DNA of 64,000 nucleotides from contig JBPCMN010000005.1 of assembly GCA_051002235.1 (NCBI GenBank), forward strand, positions 1-64,000. The letters are read 5' to 3'. The notes under the pieces were generated by a model, which ran no database searches, was not told the DNA's origin, and saw nothing but the letters and a program-made list of their open reading frames with translations. This document shows, in pieces, positions 24,008 through 32,527 of the stretch; position 1 is the stretch's first letter; every line of letters starts with the position of its first letter. The DNA comes from JBPCMN01 sp013695115 (GTDB taxonomy: Bacteria; Actinomycetota; Acidimicrobiia; IMCC26256; JACDBD01). The translations under genes were made by a program, and so were the position numbers.

Positions 24008-25405
24008 ATGAACACAATCCGAGCTCGTACCCGTCTTCTCGTCCCTGTGCTCGCGGCTGCGTTGGCGCTGGCCGCCCTCGCCGTGCCGAGCGACGCCGCG
24101 CCCGCCCGAGGCGGGGACGAGTGCCCGCTCAAAGCCCTGGACAACGCGGACGGGCCGGTCGAGATCACGTTCTGGCACGCGATGACCCGTGCCAACGAGG
24201 AGACGCTCATCCGTCTCACCGACGCGTTCAACTCGTCGCAGAGCCAGGTGCAGGTATCACTCGTCAACCAGACCACCTACGAGGACACGGTCGAGAAGTT
24301 CCGCAACGCCCTTGCGACCGGTGACGTCCCCGACGTCGCCCAGCTGCCCGAGACGTTCCTCCAGCAGGCGATCGACTCGCAGGCGATCCTGCCCGTCCAG
24401 GCATGCGTGGACGCCGACGACTACGACCTCTCCGACTACCTGCCGCGGGTCATCGACTACTACACCGTCGAGGACACGTTGTGGGCGCTGCCATTCAACG
24501 TCTCCAACCCGGTCCTCTACTACGACAAGAACGCCTTCATCGCCGCCGGGCTCGATCCCGAGCAACCGCCCGAGACCCTGGAAGAGGTGCGGACCGCTTC
24601 GGAGGCGATCACGGCCAGCGGGTACCCGGCCGGCTACGCGCTCAAGATCGACTCTGCGTTCTTCGAGCACTTCCTGGCCAAGTCGGGGAAGCCCTACGTC
24701 AACAACGGCAACGGCCGCAAGGAGCGGGCAACGGAGGTCGACTTCGACAACAAGCAGGGCCGGGAGTACTTCACCTGGATGTCGGAGATGGTCGCCGACG
24801 GCCTCGCAGTCACCAACGCCCGCACGGGCGCGAGTGGGATCGACAACTACCTCGCCATCGGAAACCGCCAGGCGGCGATGACCATCGACAGCATCGCCGG
24901 CCTCGGCACCATCGCCCAGGTGCTGGGCAGCGGCCAGTTCGCCCACGTCGACCTCGGCGTCGCCCCCATGCCCGGCCCGGTCGACAAGGGCGGGGTCCTC
25001 GTCGGCGGCGCGGCCTTCTACATCATGAAGGACACCAGCGACGAGAAGCAGGCGGCGGCGTGGGAGTACGCCAAGTTCATGAACGAGCCCGAGAACATGG
25101 CCGAGTGGGCGGCCGGGACGGGCTACATCCCGATCCGCGAGTCGGCGGTCGACCTGCCGGTCTTCCAACAACGCCTGAGCGAGATCCCCGAATTCATCGT
25201 CGGCTTCGAGCAGCTGCTCGAGGGCAAGGCCAACCCGGCCACCGCCGGCCCCGTCATCGGCGACTACCTGGGGGTGCGCAGCGCGATCGACGATGAGATC
25301 ACGCGCATGCTCTCGGAGGGGACGAAACCCAAGGTGGCGTTGAAGGCCGCCAAGAAGAACTCCGACGAAGTGATCCAGAACTACAACGAGCGAGTGGGCG
25401 GGTAG
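24008..25405 (+). CDS. ABC importer substrate-binding protein
   Basis: A 465-residue secreted solute-binding protein of the carbohydrate type. A signal peptide (basic start, hydrophobic 11-26, VPSDAAPA) precedes EITFWHAMTRANEETLIRLTDAFN, the usual first strand-helix of these proteins. No lipobox Cys is visible, so anchoring by lipid is unlikely. LWALPFNVSNPVLYYDKNAF and AAAWEYAKFMNEPENMAEW are further family blocks. Like UgpB it could bind a glycerophosphodiester or sugar; the ligand is not predictable. Unusually it is last in the operon. Confidence 0.9.
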   Translation: MNTIRARTRLLVPVLAAALALAALAVPSDAAPARGGDECPLKALDNADGPVEITFWHAMTRANEETLIRLTDAFNSSQSQVQVSLVNQTTYEDTVEKFRNALATGDVPDVAQLPETFLQQAIDSQAILPVQACVDADDYDLSDYLPRVIDYYTVEDTLWALPFNVSNPVLYYDKNAFIAAGLDPEQPPETLEEVRTASEAITASGYPAGYALKIDSAFFEHFLAKSGKPYVNNGNGRKERATEVDFDNKQGREYFTWMSEMVADGLAVTNARTGASGIDNYLAIGNRQAAMTIDSIAGLGTIAQVLGSGQFAHVDLGVAPMPGPVDKGGVLVGGAAFYIMKDTSDEKQAAAWEYAKFMNEPENMAEWAAGTGYIPIRESAVDLPVFQQRLSEIPEFIVGFEQLLEGKANPATAGPVIGDYLGVRSAIDDEITRMLSEGTKPKVALKAAKKNSDEVIQNYNERVGG

Positions 25406-25417
25406 CCCCTCGTCTCG

Positions 25418-26557
25418 TCAGCGCTGCAGGAGCACGACCGAGGCGTTGGCGCCCCGGCCCACCGTGTGGCCGAGGGCCGTCCGGGCTCCTTCGACCTGGC
25501 GGGGGCCGGCCCCGCCTCGGAGCTGGCGGGTGAGCTCGACCACCTGGCCCAGGGCGGACGCGCCCAGGGGCTCGCCCTTGGAGAGGAGGCCGCCACTCGG
25601 GTTCACCGGGAGCCGGCCGCCCAGCGCGGTGACGCCCTCGGCGATCCACTCCCCCGACTCGCCCTGAGGGCAGAGCCCGAGCTCCTCGTAGGAGAGCAGC
25701 TCCCGGGCCGCGTCGGTGTCCTGGCACTCGACGACGTCGAGGTCGGCGGGGCCGAGCCCTGCCTCCTCGTAGGCCGCGGTGGCGGCGAGGGTCGTGGGGG
25801 CAGGGATATCGGCGTCGCCGGCCAGGCCCGACAGCGGGGTGCCCTCGTTGAGGACGGAACCGGGGAGATGCGAGCGGAGGGTGGCGGCTGCGAGCGTGAC
25901 CTCGGGGCCACCGCCGCCCCGTGCCGGCACGGCATGCAGCACGACCGCGGCCGCACCCTCGTTGGGCGAGCACAGCATCCACAGGTGCAGCGGCTCGCAC
26001 ACCAATCGAGACGCGAGCACCTCGTCCGCGGTCACCTCGGCGCGGAACATCGCGTCGGGGTTGTGGACGCCCTGGCGCCGGTTCTTCACCACCACCTGCG
26101 CGAGAAGGTCCTTGGTAACACCCGACTCGCGCATGAGGCGCTGTGCCCGCAGCGCGAAGTAGGCCGGGGTGGCGGCCAGCCCCGCCGCCTCCCGCCACGG
26201 CTCGAAGAACGACGACCGGATGATGCCCTTGGGCATCTTCTCGATCCCGAACACGAGCGCACAGTCGTACTGACCGGCGCGGATCGCGCCCGCTGCCAGC
26301 ATCAGCGCGGCGCCGCCACTCGCGCAGCCGGCCTCGACGTCGACGATCGGCGTGCCGGTGCGGCCGAGCGCGCCCAACACCTTGTGTCCGGCGGCGACAC
26401 CGCTATAGGCGGTGCCGCAGAACGCGGCCTGAAACTCGGGATCGCCGGCGTCGCCCAACGCGGCGCGCACGGCCTCGACGCCCATCTCGGTGACGGTCTT
26501 GTCCTCGAAGCGCCCGAACGGGTGCATGCCGATGCCGACGATCGCGACCCCCGTCAC
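25418..26557 (-). CDS. SCP-x-type thiolase, partner of DUF35 protein
   Basis: A 379-residue thiolase-fold protein of the lipid-transfer/SCP-x branch. The nucleophile position is intact (VDVEAGCASGGAAL, Cys78), and VNPSGGLLSKGEPLGASALGQ supplies the late active-site loop, though with KGEP where classical thiolases have GHP. It starts in a GTGA overlap with the upstream DUF35 gene, a constant partnership in actinobacteria, where such pairs act on side-chain CoA esters. Thiolytic cleavage is inferred from the Cys. Confidence 0.88.
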   Translation of the reverse strand: MTGVAIVGIGMHPFGRFEDKTVTEMGVEAVRAALGDAGDPEFQAAFCGTAYSGVAAGHKVLGALGRTGTPIVDVEAGCASGGAALMLAAGAIRAGQYDCALVFGIEKMPKGIIRSSFFEPWREAAGLAATPAYFALRAQRLMRESGVTKDLLAQVVVKNRRQGVHNPDAMFRAEVTADEVLASRLVCEPLHLWMLCSPNEGAAAVVLHAVPARGGGGPEVTLAAATLRSHLPGSVLNEGTPLSGLAGDADIPAPTTLAATAAYEEAGLGPADLDVVECQDTDAARELLSYEELGLCPQGESGEWIAEGVTALGGRLPVNPSGGLLSKGEPLGASALGQVVELTRQLRGGAGPRQVEGARTALGHTVGRGANASVVLLQR

Positions 26558-26952
26558 GCGCACTCCAACGGGACGAACGAGTAGGTCACGACGGCGGTGC
26601 CGTCGTCCTCCTCGTGCAGCGGCGCGATGTCGAGCTTCATGGCCTGGCCGAACGAGAGCCGGGAGAGGTCGGATTCGCCCAGCCGGGTGATCACGCGGAT
26701 GCCCTCGGGCAGCTCGACCACGCCGAAGCCGAACGGCACCTCGCCCCGGTACCCGGGCGGCGGTGCGGTCACCGCGGTCCAGGCCCAGAGGGTGCCGGTG
26801 TCGGACAGCGCTACCTCGGTGACCTCGGTCGACCCGCAGTACGGGCACGTCGTCGCGGCGGGGAAGTGGTGGAGGCGGCAGGCGTCGCAGCGGCCGCCGA
26901 TGAGGTGCTCGGGGGTGAAGAGGCCTTCGTGCACGGGGCGGACCCCCGGCAT
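26554..26952 (-). CDS. DUF35 OB-fold/zinc-ribbon protein
   Basis: A 132-residue protein with a rubredoxin-like zinc ribbon (CDAC near residue 22, CPYC near residue 36) followed by an OB-fold. In mycobacteria the DUF35 domain of ChsH2 binds a thiolase-like partner and forms its active channel; by gene order this one serves the thiolase at 25418-26557. It overlaps both neighbours, so the three genes are coupled. Confidence 0.9.
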   Translation of the reverse strand: MPGVRPVHEGLFTPEHLIGGRCDACRLHHFPAATTCPYCGSTEVTEVALSDTGTLWAWTAVTAPPPGYRGEVPFGFGVVELPEGIRVITRLGESDLSRLSFGQAMKLDIAPLHEEDDGTAVVTYSFVPLECA

Positions 26953-28157
26953 CAGATGACGCCCTGGTCGGCGAGCGAGTCGAGCTCGCCGTCGTCGATC
27001 CCGAGCTCACCGAGCACCGCGCGCGTGTTCTCACCCAGCCGCGGCGCACCCGTCGGCACCGTCGCGGGTTCGCCGGCCAGCCGCGGGAACGGCGCCTGCT
27101 GCCGCAGCGGGCCCGCCACCGGGTCGTCCACCTCGACCAGGTCGCCGCGGGCGGCGATGTGGGGGTCGGCGAAGATGTCGGCGGCGGTGTAGGCGGTGGC
27201 GACCGGTACGTCGCAGGCGACGCAGGCTTCCTCCACCTCGGCGGCGGTGTGCGCGCCCGTCCACTCGGCCACGAGCCCGTTGATGACGTCGCCGTGCTCG
27301 GCCCGATCGGCGAGCTTGGCGAAGCGGGGGTCGTCGAGGAGGTCGGCCCGGTCCATGGCCTTGCACAGTCGGGCGAAGTTGGCGTCGCCGCCGGCGACGA
27401 TGCAGACGAACTTCCCGTCGGCGGTGGGGTAGTTGTCGAGCGGCGCCGAGTTGGCCAGCCGGTTCCCCTCGCGGTTGCGGACGATGCCGAGACGGTCGTA
27501 CGCGGGAATGGTCCACTCGAGGATTCGCAGGGCCGCGCCGTAGAGCGCGGCATCGATGACCGCGCCGTTCCCGGCGCGGCGGGCGTCCCGCGCGTACAAC
27601 GCGCTGACGGCTGCGTTGGCGGCGAACAACCCGGTGAGGTAGTCGGAGATGGTCACGCCCACTCGCACCGGCGGCCGGTCGGGGTAGCCGGTGAGGTGGA
27701 GCAGGCCGCCGTAGCCGATGCCGACGCGGTCGAGCCCGGGGCGCGGCGAGTACGGGCCGTCCTGGCCGAAGCTACTGATGCGCACGACCACGAGCTTCGG
27801 GTCGAGCTCTCCCGGGCCGATGTTCCACTTCTCCAGCGTTCCGGGGCGGAAGTTCTCGACGACCACGTCCGCGGTCGCGGCCAGCTGCCGGAACAGCTCT
27901 TGGCCGCGCGCCCGGCGCAGGTCGAGCGTGACGCTGCGGCGGCCCCGGCCCTCGACCGCCCAGAACAGCGAGTAGCCGTCCGCGCCGTCAGGCCCGCCGG
28001 CAGGGAGGAAGGGGCCGATCTCGCGCATGAAGTCGCCGGTACCGGGCTGCTCGATCTTGATGACGTCGGCGCCCTGCTCGCCCAGAAGGCCGGCGCAGAA
28101 CGGCGCCGCGATCCGGGTGCCGAGATCGAGGACGCGGATGCCCTCGAGGTGGTTCAT
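26952..28157 (-). CDS. CoA-transferase family III (CaiB/BaiF)
   Basis: A 401-residue family III CoA-transferase. The opening GIRVLDLGTRIAAPFCAGLLGEQGADVIKIEQPGTGD carries the CoA-binding and catalytic region; the candidate nucleophilic Asp is in LDRVGIGYGGLLHLTG or the preceding SPRPG loop. It would move CoA between acyl groups, or in SteroidCoA paths activate or racemise acids. Within a five-gene operon with hydratase and thiolase. One-base overlaps on both sides. Confidence 0.92.
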   Translation of the reverse strand: MNHLEGIRVLDLGTRIAAPFCAGLLGEQGADVIKIEQPGTGDFMREIGPFLPAGGPDGADGYSLFWAVEGRGRRSVTLDLRRARGQELFRQLAATADVVVENFRPGTLEKWNIGPGELDPKLVVVRISSFGQDGPYSPRPGLDRVGIGYGGLLHLTGYPDRPPVRVGVTISDYLTGLFAANAAVSALYARDARRAGNGAVIDAALYGAALRILEWTIPAYDRLGIVRNREGNRLANSAPLDNYPTADGKFVCIVAGGDANFARLCKAMDRADLLDDPRFAKLADRAEHGDVINGLVAEWTGAHTAAEVEEACVACDVPVATAYTAADIFADPHIAARGDLVEVDDPVAGPLRQQAPFPRLAGEPATVPTGAPRLGENTRAVLGELGIDDGELDSLADQGVI

Positions 28158-28987
28158 GCCCGGTCGCCGCGCTCCTGCTCGGCGAGCACGTCCTTCATCG
28201 ACCCCTTCTCCTTGCGGGCCTCCATGGCCCCGAGGGCGGTGGGGGTGTTGCTGACGAACTGGTGGACCATGAAGTGGTACCGCCACGACTCCTTCTTGCC
28301 CTGGAAGTCGGTCGTGCGGTTGATGGAGTCCTTCACCGCCTGGGCGGTGATCGGCGGGACCAGCGCGACCTTGTCGGCCATTTCCCGTGCCGCCGTCGCG
28401 AGCTCACCTCGCGGCACCACCTTGTTCACGAGCCCCAGCCGTTCGGCTTCGTCGGCGGCGAGTGTCTCGGCGCAGAGCAGGAACTCCTTGGCCTTGCGGG
28501 CGCCGAGCTCCCACGGCTCGACCAGCAGCTCGACGCCGGCGCCGCTCATGCGCAGCACCGGGTTGGAGAACTTGGCGTCGTCGGCGGCGACGATGAGGTC
28601 GCACATGCATGCCAGCATGAGCCCGGCGGCCGCGCACGCCCCTTGCACGGCTGCGATCGTCGGCTTGCGGAACTCGTAGAGCCGCAGGCACTTGTCGAAG
28701 TACATGACCTGCTCGTGGTGGAGCTTGCCTTCGGGCGTGGCGCGTAGGCGGGCCCACTCGTCGCCGTCGGCCATCAGCTCCTTGAGGTCGTGGCCGGCGG
28801 AGAAGTGCTTGCCCTCGCCCGCGAGGATCACCACCCGGACGACGTCGTCGGCATCGGCGCGGTCGAGGGCGGCGTCGAGCTCGTCGATCAACTGCGAGCT
28901 CTGGGCGTTCGCGACCTCGGGCCGGTCGAGCGTGATGGTCGCGACCGGCCCGTCGACCTCGTAGCGGACAGTCCGGGACACGGGCAC
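28154..28987 (-). CDS. enoyl-CoA hydratase/isomerase family protein
   Basis: A 277-residue crotonase-fold protein. AGEGKHFSAGHDLKEL and KPTIAAVQGACAAAGLMLACMCDLIVAADDAKFSNPV form the oxyanion-hole regions (written in parts here). The usual catalytic Glu pair is not obvious in GVELLVEPWELG, so hydratase chemistry is likely but not certain. The product would feed the thiolase of the same operon. GTG start. Confidence 0.88.
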   Translation of the reverse strand: MPVSRTVRYEVDGPVATITLDRPEVANAQSSQLIDELDAALDRADADDVVRVVILAGEGKHFSAGHDLKELMADGDEWARLRATPEGKLHHEQVMYFDKCLRLYEFRKPTIAAVQGACAAAGLMLACMCDLIVAADDAKFSNPVLRMSGAGVELLVEPWELGARKAKEFLLCAETLAADEAERLGLVNKVVPRGELATAAREMADKVALVPPITAQAVKDSINRTTDFQGKKESWRYHFMVHQFVSNTPTALGAMEARKEKGSMKDVLAEQERGDRA

Positions 28988-28995
28988 GTGGCTGC

Positions 28996-29358
28996 CTAGC
29001 TGTCCTGCTGGAACTCGATCGTGTTCCCCGCCGGGTCGGTCACGAAGACCTGCGCGCCGCGCCCCTCGCCGATGCGGAAATAATCGACGCCCGCTTCTTC
29101 GAGGTCGGCCACCGCGGCGTCGAGGTTGTCGACCGCCAGGCAGTAGTGGTTGCCGATCGGGTCGATGCCCGTGCCCATCGGCGCGGCGTCGATCAGGTGC
29201 ACCTGGCTGCCCGGCCCGGCCTCGAGCCAGCAGCCGTCGACGCCGAGGTCGGGGCGGGGCGCGACCGGCAGCCCGAGCACGTCGGTGTAGAAGCGCCGGG
29301 TGTCGTCGTGCTTGCCGGCTGTGTTCACGCTCGCGTGGTGGATGCGGGTGACTTTCAT
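28996..29358 (-). CDS. VOC family protein (glyoxalase fold)
   Basis: A 120-residue vicinal-oxygen-chelate protein with IHHASVNT at the start (candidate metal His), GSQVHLID and GNTIEFQQ near the end (candidate metal Glu). Related proteins include methylmalonyl-CoA epimerases and glyoxalases, but the family is too broad for a function. ATG 29358 is chosen over upstream starts because TAGCGT lies 7 nt before it. It heads the operon that ends with the thiolase. Confidence 0.82.
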   Translation of the reverse strand: MKVTRIHHASVNTAGKHDDTRRFYTDVLGLPVAPRPDLGVDGCWLEAGPGSQVHLIDAAPMGTGIDPIGNHYCLAVDNLDAAVADLEEAGVDYFRIGEGRGAQVFVTDPAGNTIEFQQDS

Positions 29359-29365
29359 GGGATGC

Positions 29366-29371
29366 ACGCTA
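29366..29371 (-). promoter_or_regulatory. -10 box overlapping the upstream stop codon
   Basis: On the minus strand TAGCGT lies 7 nt before ATG 29358, and its TAG is the stop codon of the upstream dehydrogenase gene. Confidence 0.5.
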
Positions 29372-30553
29372 CCGCTTGGGTTCGCGGGGGAGGGCGAGCA
29401 CACGCTCGCCGATGATGTTGCGCTGGATCTCGTTGGCGCCGGCCCAGATCGACGACGCCTGGTAATAGAGCCACGAGCGCTGCCAGCTGCCGTCACCGGG
29501 GTTGTCATCGGCGCCGCGCCACAACGGCGCGACCGGGCCGAGCACCGCCATGACCGTCTCGTGGAGGCGCTTGCTCATCTCGCTCCAATACAGCTTGAGC
29601 AGGCTGCCCTCGGGACCCGGCGCCTCGCCCCGGGCGAGCCGCGACAGCGAGCGCCAGTTGTGCAGCTGGAACAGGCGCACCTCGACGTAAGCCTGGGCGA
29701 GGCGGGGACCGAGGCGGTCGTCGTCGTAGGCGTCCGACTCGAGCGCGAGCCGCAGTAGCTCCTCGACCAGCTGGATGTGGATCACCAGCTGGCGGGGGTT
29801 GATGCCGCGCTCGTGCGAGAGGGTGGAGTTGGCCACCCGCCACCCTTCGTGCTCAGGCCCGATCAGCTGCTCCCGGGGCACGAAGACGTCGGTGAAGAAC
29901 ACCTCGTTGAACTCGGCCTCGTCCGTGATCTGGCGCAGCGGACGGACCTCGACCCCGGGGGCGCGCATGTCGACGACGAGGTACGAGATCCCCTGTTGCT
30001 TCGGGACGTCCGGGTTGGTGCGGGCGAGGCAGACACCCCAGTCGGCGAATTGGGCGTAGCTCGTCCACACCTTCTGGCCGTTCAGGAGCCAGCCCCCCTC
30101 GGACGGCGTCGCCCGGGTCGATACCGCCGCCAGGTCGCTGCCCGCGCCCGGTTCGCTGAACAGCTGACACCACAACTGGTCGGCCGAAAGGATGCTCGAC
30201 AGCCAGCGTTGCTTCTGCTCGTCGGTGCCGTGGGCGAGCAGCGTCGGGCCGACGAGGTTGATGCCGATCCGGCCGACCAGCTCGGGGGCGCGGGCACGGG
30301 CGAGCTCCTCGGTGACGAGGAAGTGCTCGACAGGTCCCGCTCCCCGGCCGCCGTACTCTTCCGGCCACGCGACCCCGACCCAACGACCCGCGGCGAGCTT
30401 CGCCTGCCACTCGCGTCCGAACGCGACCTCCTCGGCCAGGTCGTCGAAGCGGGGAGGGAGCCCCCGCCCGTACTCCCACGGCAGGTGCGCGCGCAGCCAG
30501 GCGCGGACCTCGTCGCGCAGCGCGGCTTCCTCGACCGTGGCGGTGAGGTCCAT
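29369..30553 (-). CDS. acyl-CoA dehydrogenase
   Basis: A 394-residue dehydrogenase with CQLFSEPGAGSDLAAVSTRA, GGWLLNGQKVWTSYAQFADW, and C-terminal SSIWAGANEIQRNIIGERVLALP. This is the FadE-type branch common in mycobacteria in which the residue before the GxxEIQ motif is Ala or Gly rather than Glu. It may be read through into the VOC-hydratase-thiolase operon. Its promoter shares a -10 block with the divergent gene at 30580. Confidence 0.92.
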   Translation of the reverse strand: MDLTATVEEAALRDEVRAWLRAHLPWEYGRGLPPRFDDLAEEVAFGREWQAKLAAGRWVGVAWPEEYGGRGAGPVEHFLVTEELARARAPELVGRIGINLVGPTLLAHGTDEQKQRWLSSILSADQLWCQLFSEPGAGSDLAAVSTRATPSEGGWLLNGQKVWTSYAQFADWGVCLARTNPDVPKQQGISYLVVDMRAPGVEVRPLRQITDEAEFNEVFFTDVFVPREQLIGPEHEGWRVANSTLSHERGINPRQLVIHIQLVEELLRLALESDAYDDDRLGPRLAQAYVEVRLFQLHNWRSLSRLARGEAPGPEGSLLKLYWSEMSKRLHETVMAVLGPVAPLWRGADDNPGDGSWQRSWLYYQASSIWAGANEIQRNIIGERVLALPREPKR

Positions 30554-30561
30554 CGCGGCGC

Positions 30562-30571
30562 AGGGTAGCGT
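30562..30571. promoter_or_regulatory. shared back-to-back -10 boxes (AGGGTAGCGT)
   Basis: TAGCGT (30566-30571, plus) is 8 nt before GTG 30580; TACCCT (30567-30562, minus) is 8 nt before ATG 30553. Both genes have leaderless geometry and the two boxes share TA. Confidence 0.6.
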
Positions 30572-30579
30572 CGGCGCCC

Positions 30580-31293
30580 GTGACCGAGACCATCGTCATC
30601 GATCGCCGCTTCTGCGGTCCCCCCGACAGCGGCAACGGCGGCTACGCCTGTGGGGCGGTGGCGGCGATGGTCGGCAACCCTGCCGTTGTGACGTTGCGGC
30701 AACCGCCCTCGCTCGACACGCCGCTCCGAGTGGAGCGGAACGGCGACGGCGTGCAGGCCTTCGACGGTGACGAGCTGGTGGCCGAGGGGTCTGCTGCCGA
30801 GCGTGTCGACCTCGAGGTCCCGACCCCGATCGCTTTCGAGGAGGCGAAGACGGCCGCCGAAGGGTCGTGGATCCGCTCGACGCCCGAACGGCACGCGTTC
30901 CCGACGTGCTTCGTGTGCGGACCGGACCGCGAGCCGGGTGACGGCCTCCGCGTCTTCGTCGGACCGGTCAGCGGACGCCCCGGCCTGCGCGCAGCGCCGT
31001 GGGTGCCCGATGCATCGATCGAGGTCGACGGCATGGTCCCGCCGGTGTTCGTCTGGTCGGTGCTCGACTGCGCCGGCGGCATCGGCGCCGATTTCTCCAA
31101 GCAGGATCCCCATGTCTTGGGACGCATGACTGCCGACGTGCAGCGTCCGGTCGCCGTAGAGGAGCGCTGTGTCGCCGTCGGCTGGCGGATCGGTGTCGAC
31201 GGCCGCAAGCTCGACGCCGGTTCGGTGATCTTCGACGCCGCCGGAGACGTCATCGGCGCCGCTCGGGCGACCTGGATCCGATTGAACGCGTAG
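30580..31293 (+). CDS. hotdog-fold-like conserved hypothetical protein
   Basis: A 237-residue soluble protein. NGGYACGAVAAM near the start and CAGGIGADF in the second half look like the helix regions of two hotdog folds, and FPTCFVCGPDREPGDGLRVF is a signature seen in an uncharacterised actinobacterial group. A thioesterase or hydratase on acyl-CoA is plausible from fold and neighbours but not shown. GTG start, leaderless geometry. Confidence 0.72.
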   Translation: MTETIVIDRRFCGPPDSGNGGYACGAVAAMVGNPAVVTLRQPPSLDTPLRVERNGDGVQAFDGDELVAEGSAAERVDLEVPTPIAFEEAKTAAEGSWIRSTPERHAFPTCFVCGPDREPGDGLRVFVGPVSGRPGLRAAPWVPDASIEVDGMVPPVFVWSVLDCAGGIGADFSKQDPHVLGRMTADVQRPVAVEERCVAVGWRIGVDGRKLDAGSVIFDAAGDVIGAARATWIRLNA

Positions 31294-31296
31294 CGG

Positions 31297-32505
31297 TCAG
31301 CTCCGGGGTACCTCGCTCCAGGGGAGGTTCTTGTCGGTGCGGGGCTCACCCGGCAGCCCGAGCACGCGCTCACCCAGGATGTTGCGGAGGATCTCGGACG
31401 TGCCGCCCTCGATGGAGTAGGCGCGCGAGCGCAGGAACATCTTGCGGGGATCGAGCCCGCCGGTGAGCGCCGACTCCTCCGGCCGCACCATCTCGTAGCT
31501 CGGGTACAGCAGTGCCTCGGTGCCGAGCACGTCGGCGCAGAGCTCGTAGATGTGCTTGTTGACCTCGGCGAACGAGAGCTTGGCCACGGATCCCTCGGGG
31601 CCGGCCGCGCCCGCCTTGCGGTTGGCGGTCGCCCGGGCGTTCGTGAGTCGGAGCACCTCTGCTTCGATCCAGGCCCGTGCCATCCGGTCGCGCAGCACCG
31701 GGTCGTGGCGCTCGGGGTGCTCACGCCACACCTTGAGCGCGTCGGCGATGGGCCCGGTGTCGCGCGCCGCCACCGCGCCGCCGATCGTGACCCGCTCGTT
31801 CATGAGCGTCGTCAGCGATACCCGCCAGCCGTCTCCGAGATCACCGATCCGGTCGGCCTCCGGAACGCGCACGTCGGTCAGGTACACCTCGTTGAACTCG
31901 GCCTCGCCGGTGATCTGGCGCAGCGGGCGCACGTCGACGCCGGGGGAGTGCATGTCGAGGGCGAAGTAGGTCAGGCCGCGGTGCTTGGGCGCGTCGGGGT
32001 CGGTGCGGGAGACCAGCATTCCCCGGTCGGCGGCGTGCGCCAGCGTGTTCCACACCTTCTGCCCGTTGACCACCCACTCGTCGCCGTCGCGGATCGCCCG
32101 GGTGGAGAGACCGGCGAGGTCGGAGCCGGCGCCGGGCTCGCTGAAGAGCTGGCACCAGATCTCCTCGCCCGTGAACAGCGGCCGCAGGCGGGCGCGCTTC
32201 AGCTCGTCGCTGCCGTGGGTGACGATGGTCGGAGCGGCGAGGAACATCCCGAAGCCGTTCTTGCCGACGGCCTCGTAGTCGAAGCCGGCCTCGCGGATGC
32301 GGTGGTCGACGACGCGTTGGAGCTCCGGCGCCAACCCGAGGCCGCCGAAGCCGACCGGGAACCACACCCACGCCAGCCCGAGGTCGTATTGCGCGCCGCG
32401 CAGCTCGACCGGGTCGCTCGACGTCGGGGGATGCGCGGCGAGTAGCTCGTCGACCCGCGACGTGACCCGGTCGGCACCGGCATCAACGCGTGTGGTCACG
32501 GCCAT
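31297..32505 (-). CDS. acyl-CoA dehydrogenase, long subunit type
   Basis: A 402-residue dehydrogenase. CQLFSEPGAGSDLAGLSTRA, DEWVVNGQKVWNT, TLMNERVTIGG and SIEGGTSEILRNILGERVLGLP are present. ATG 32505 is fixed by a TACGCT box 6 nt upstream on its strand; the longer open frame is antisense to the neighbour. It is head to head with the short dehydrogenase at 32528, an arrangement suggesting an alpha2-beta2 enzyme. Confidence 0.93.
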   Translation of the reverse strand: MAVTTRVDAGADRVTSRVDELLAAHPPTSSDPVELRGAQYDLGLAWVWFPVGFGGLGLAPELQRVVDHRIREAGFDYEAVGKNGFGMFLAAPTIVTHGSDELKRARLRPLFTGEEIWCQLFSEPGAGSDLAGLSTRAIRDGDEWVVNGQKVWNTLAHAADRGMLVSRTDPDAPKHRGLTYFALDMHSPGVDVRPLRQITGEAEFNEVYLTDVRVPEADRIGDLGDGWRVSLTTLMNERVTIGGAVAARDTGPIADALKVWREHPERHDPVLRDRMARAWIEAEVLRLTNARATANRKAGAAGPEGSVAKLSFAEVNKHIYELCADVLGTEALLYPSYEMVRPEESALTGGLDPRKMFLRSRAYSIEGGTSEILRNILGERVLGLPGEPRTDKNLPWSEVPRS

Positions 32506-32511
32506 GCGTTC

Positions 32512-32521
32512 AGCGTAACCT
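32512..32521. promoter_or_regulatory. shared back-to-back -10 boxes (AGCGTAACCT)
   Basis: TAACCT (32516-32521, plus) is 6 nt before GTG 32528; TACGCT (32517-32512, minus) is 6 nt before ATG 32505. The whole region between the two start codons is only 22 nt, so one promoter core must serve both genes. Confidence 0.7.
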
Positions 32522-32527
32522 CGCCCC

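Noticed and set aside
30642..31724. 360-residue minus-strand frame rich in Arg, Ser and Pro
   Set aside because: Antisense shadow of the hotdog-like gene and the next dehydrogenase; it has no conserved motif.
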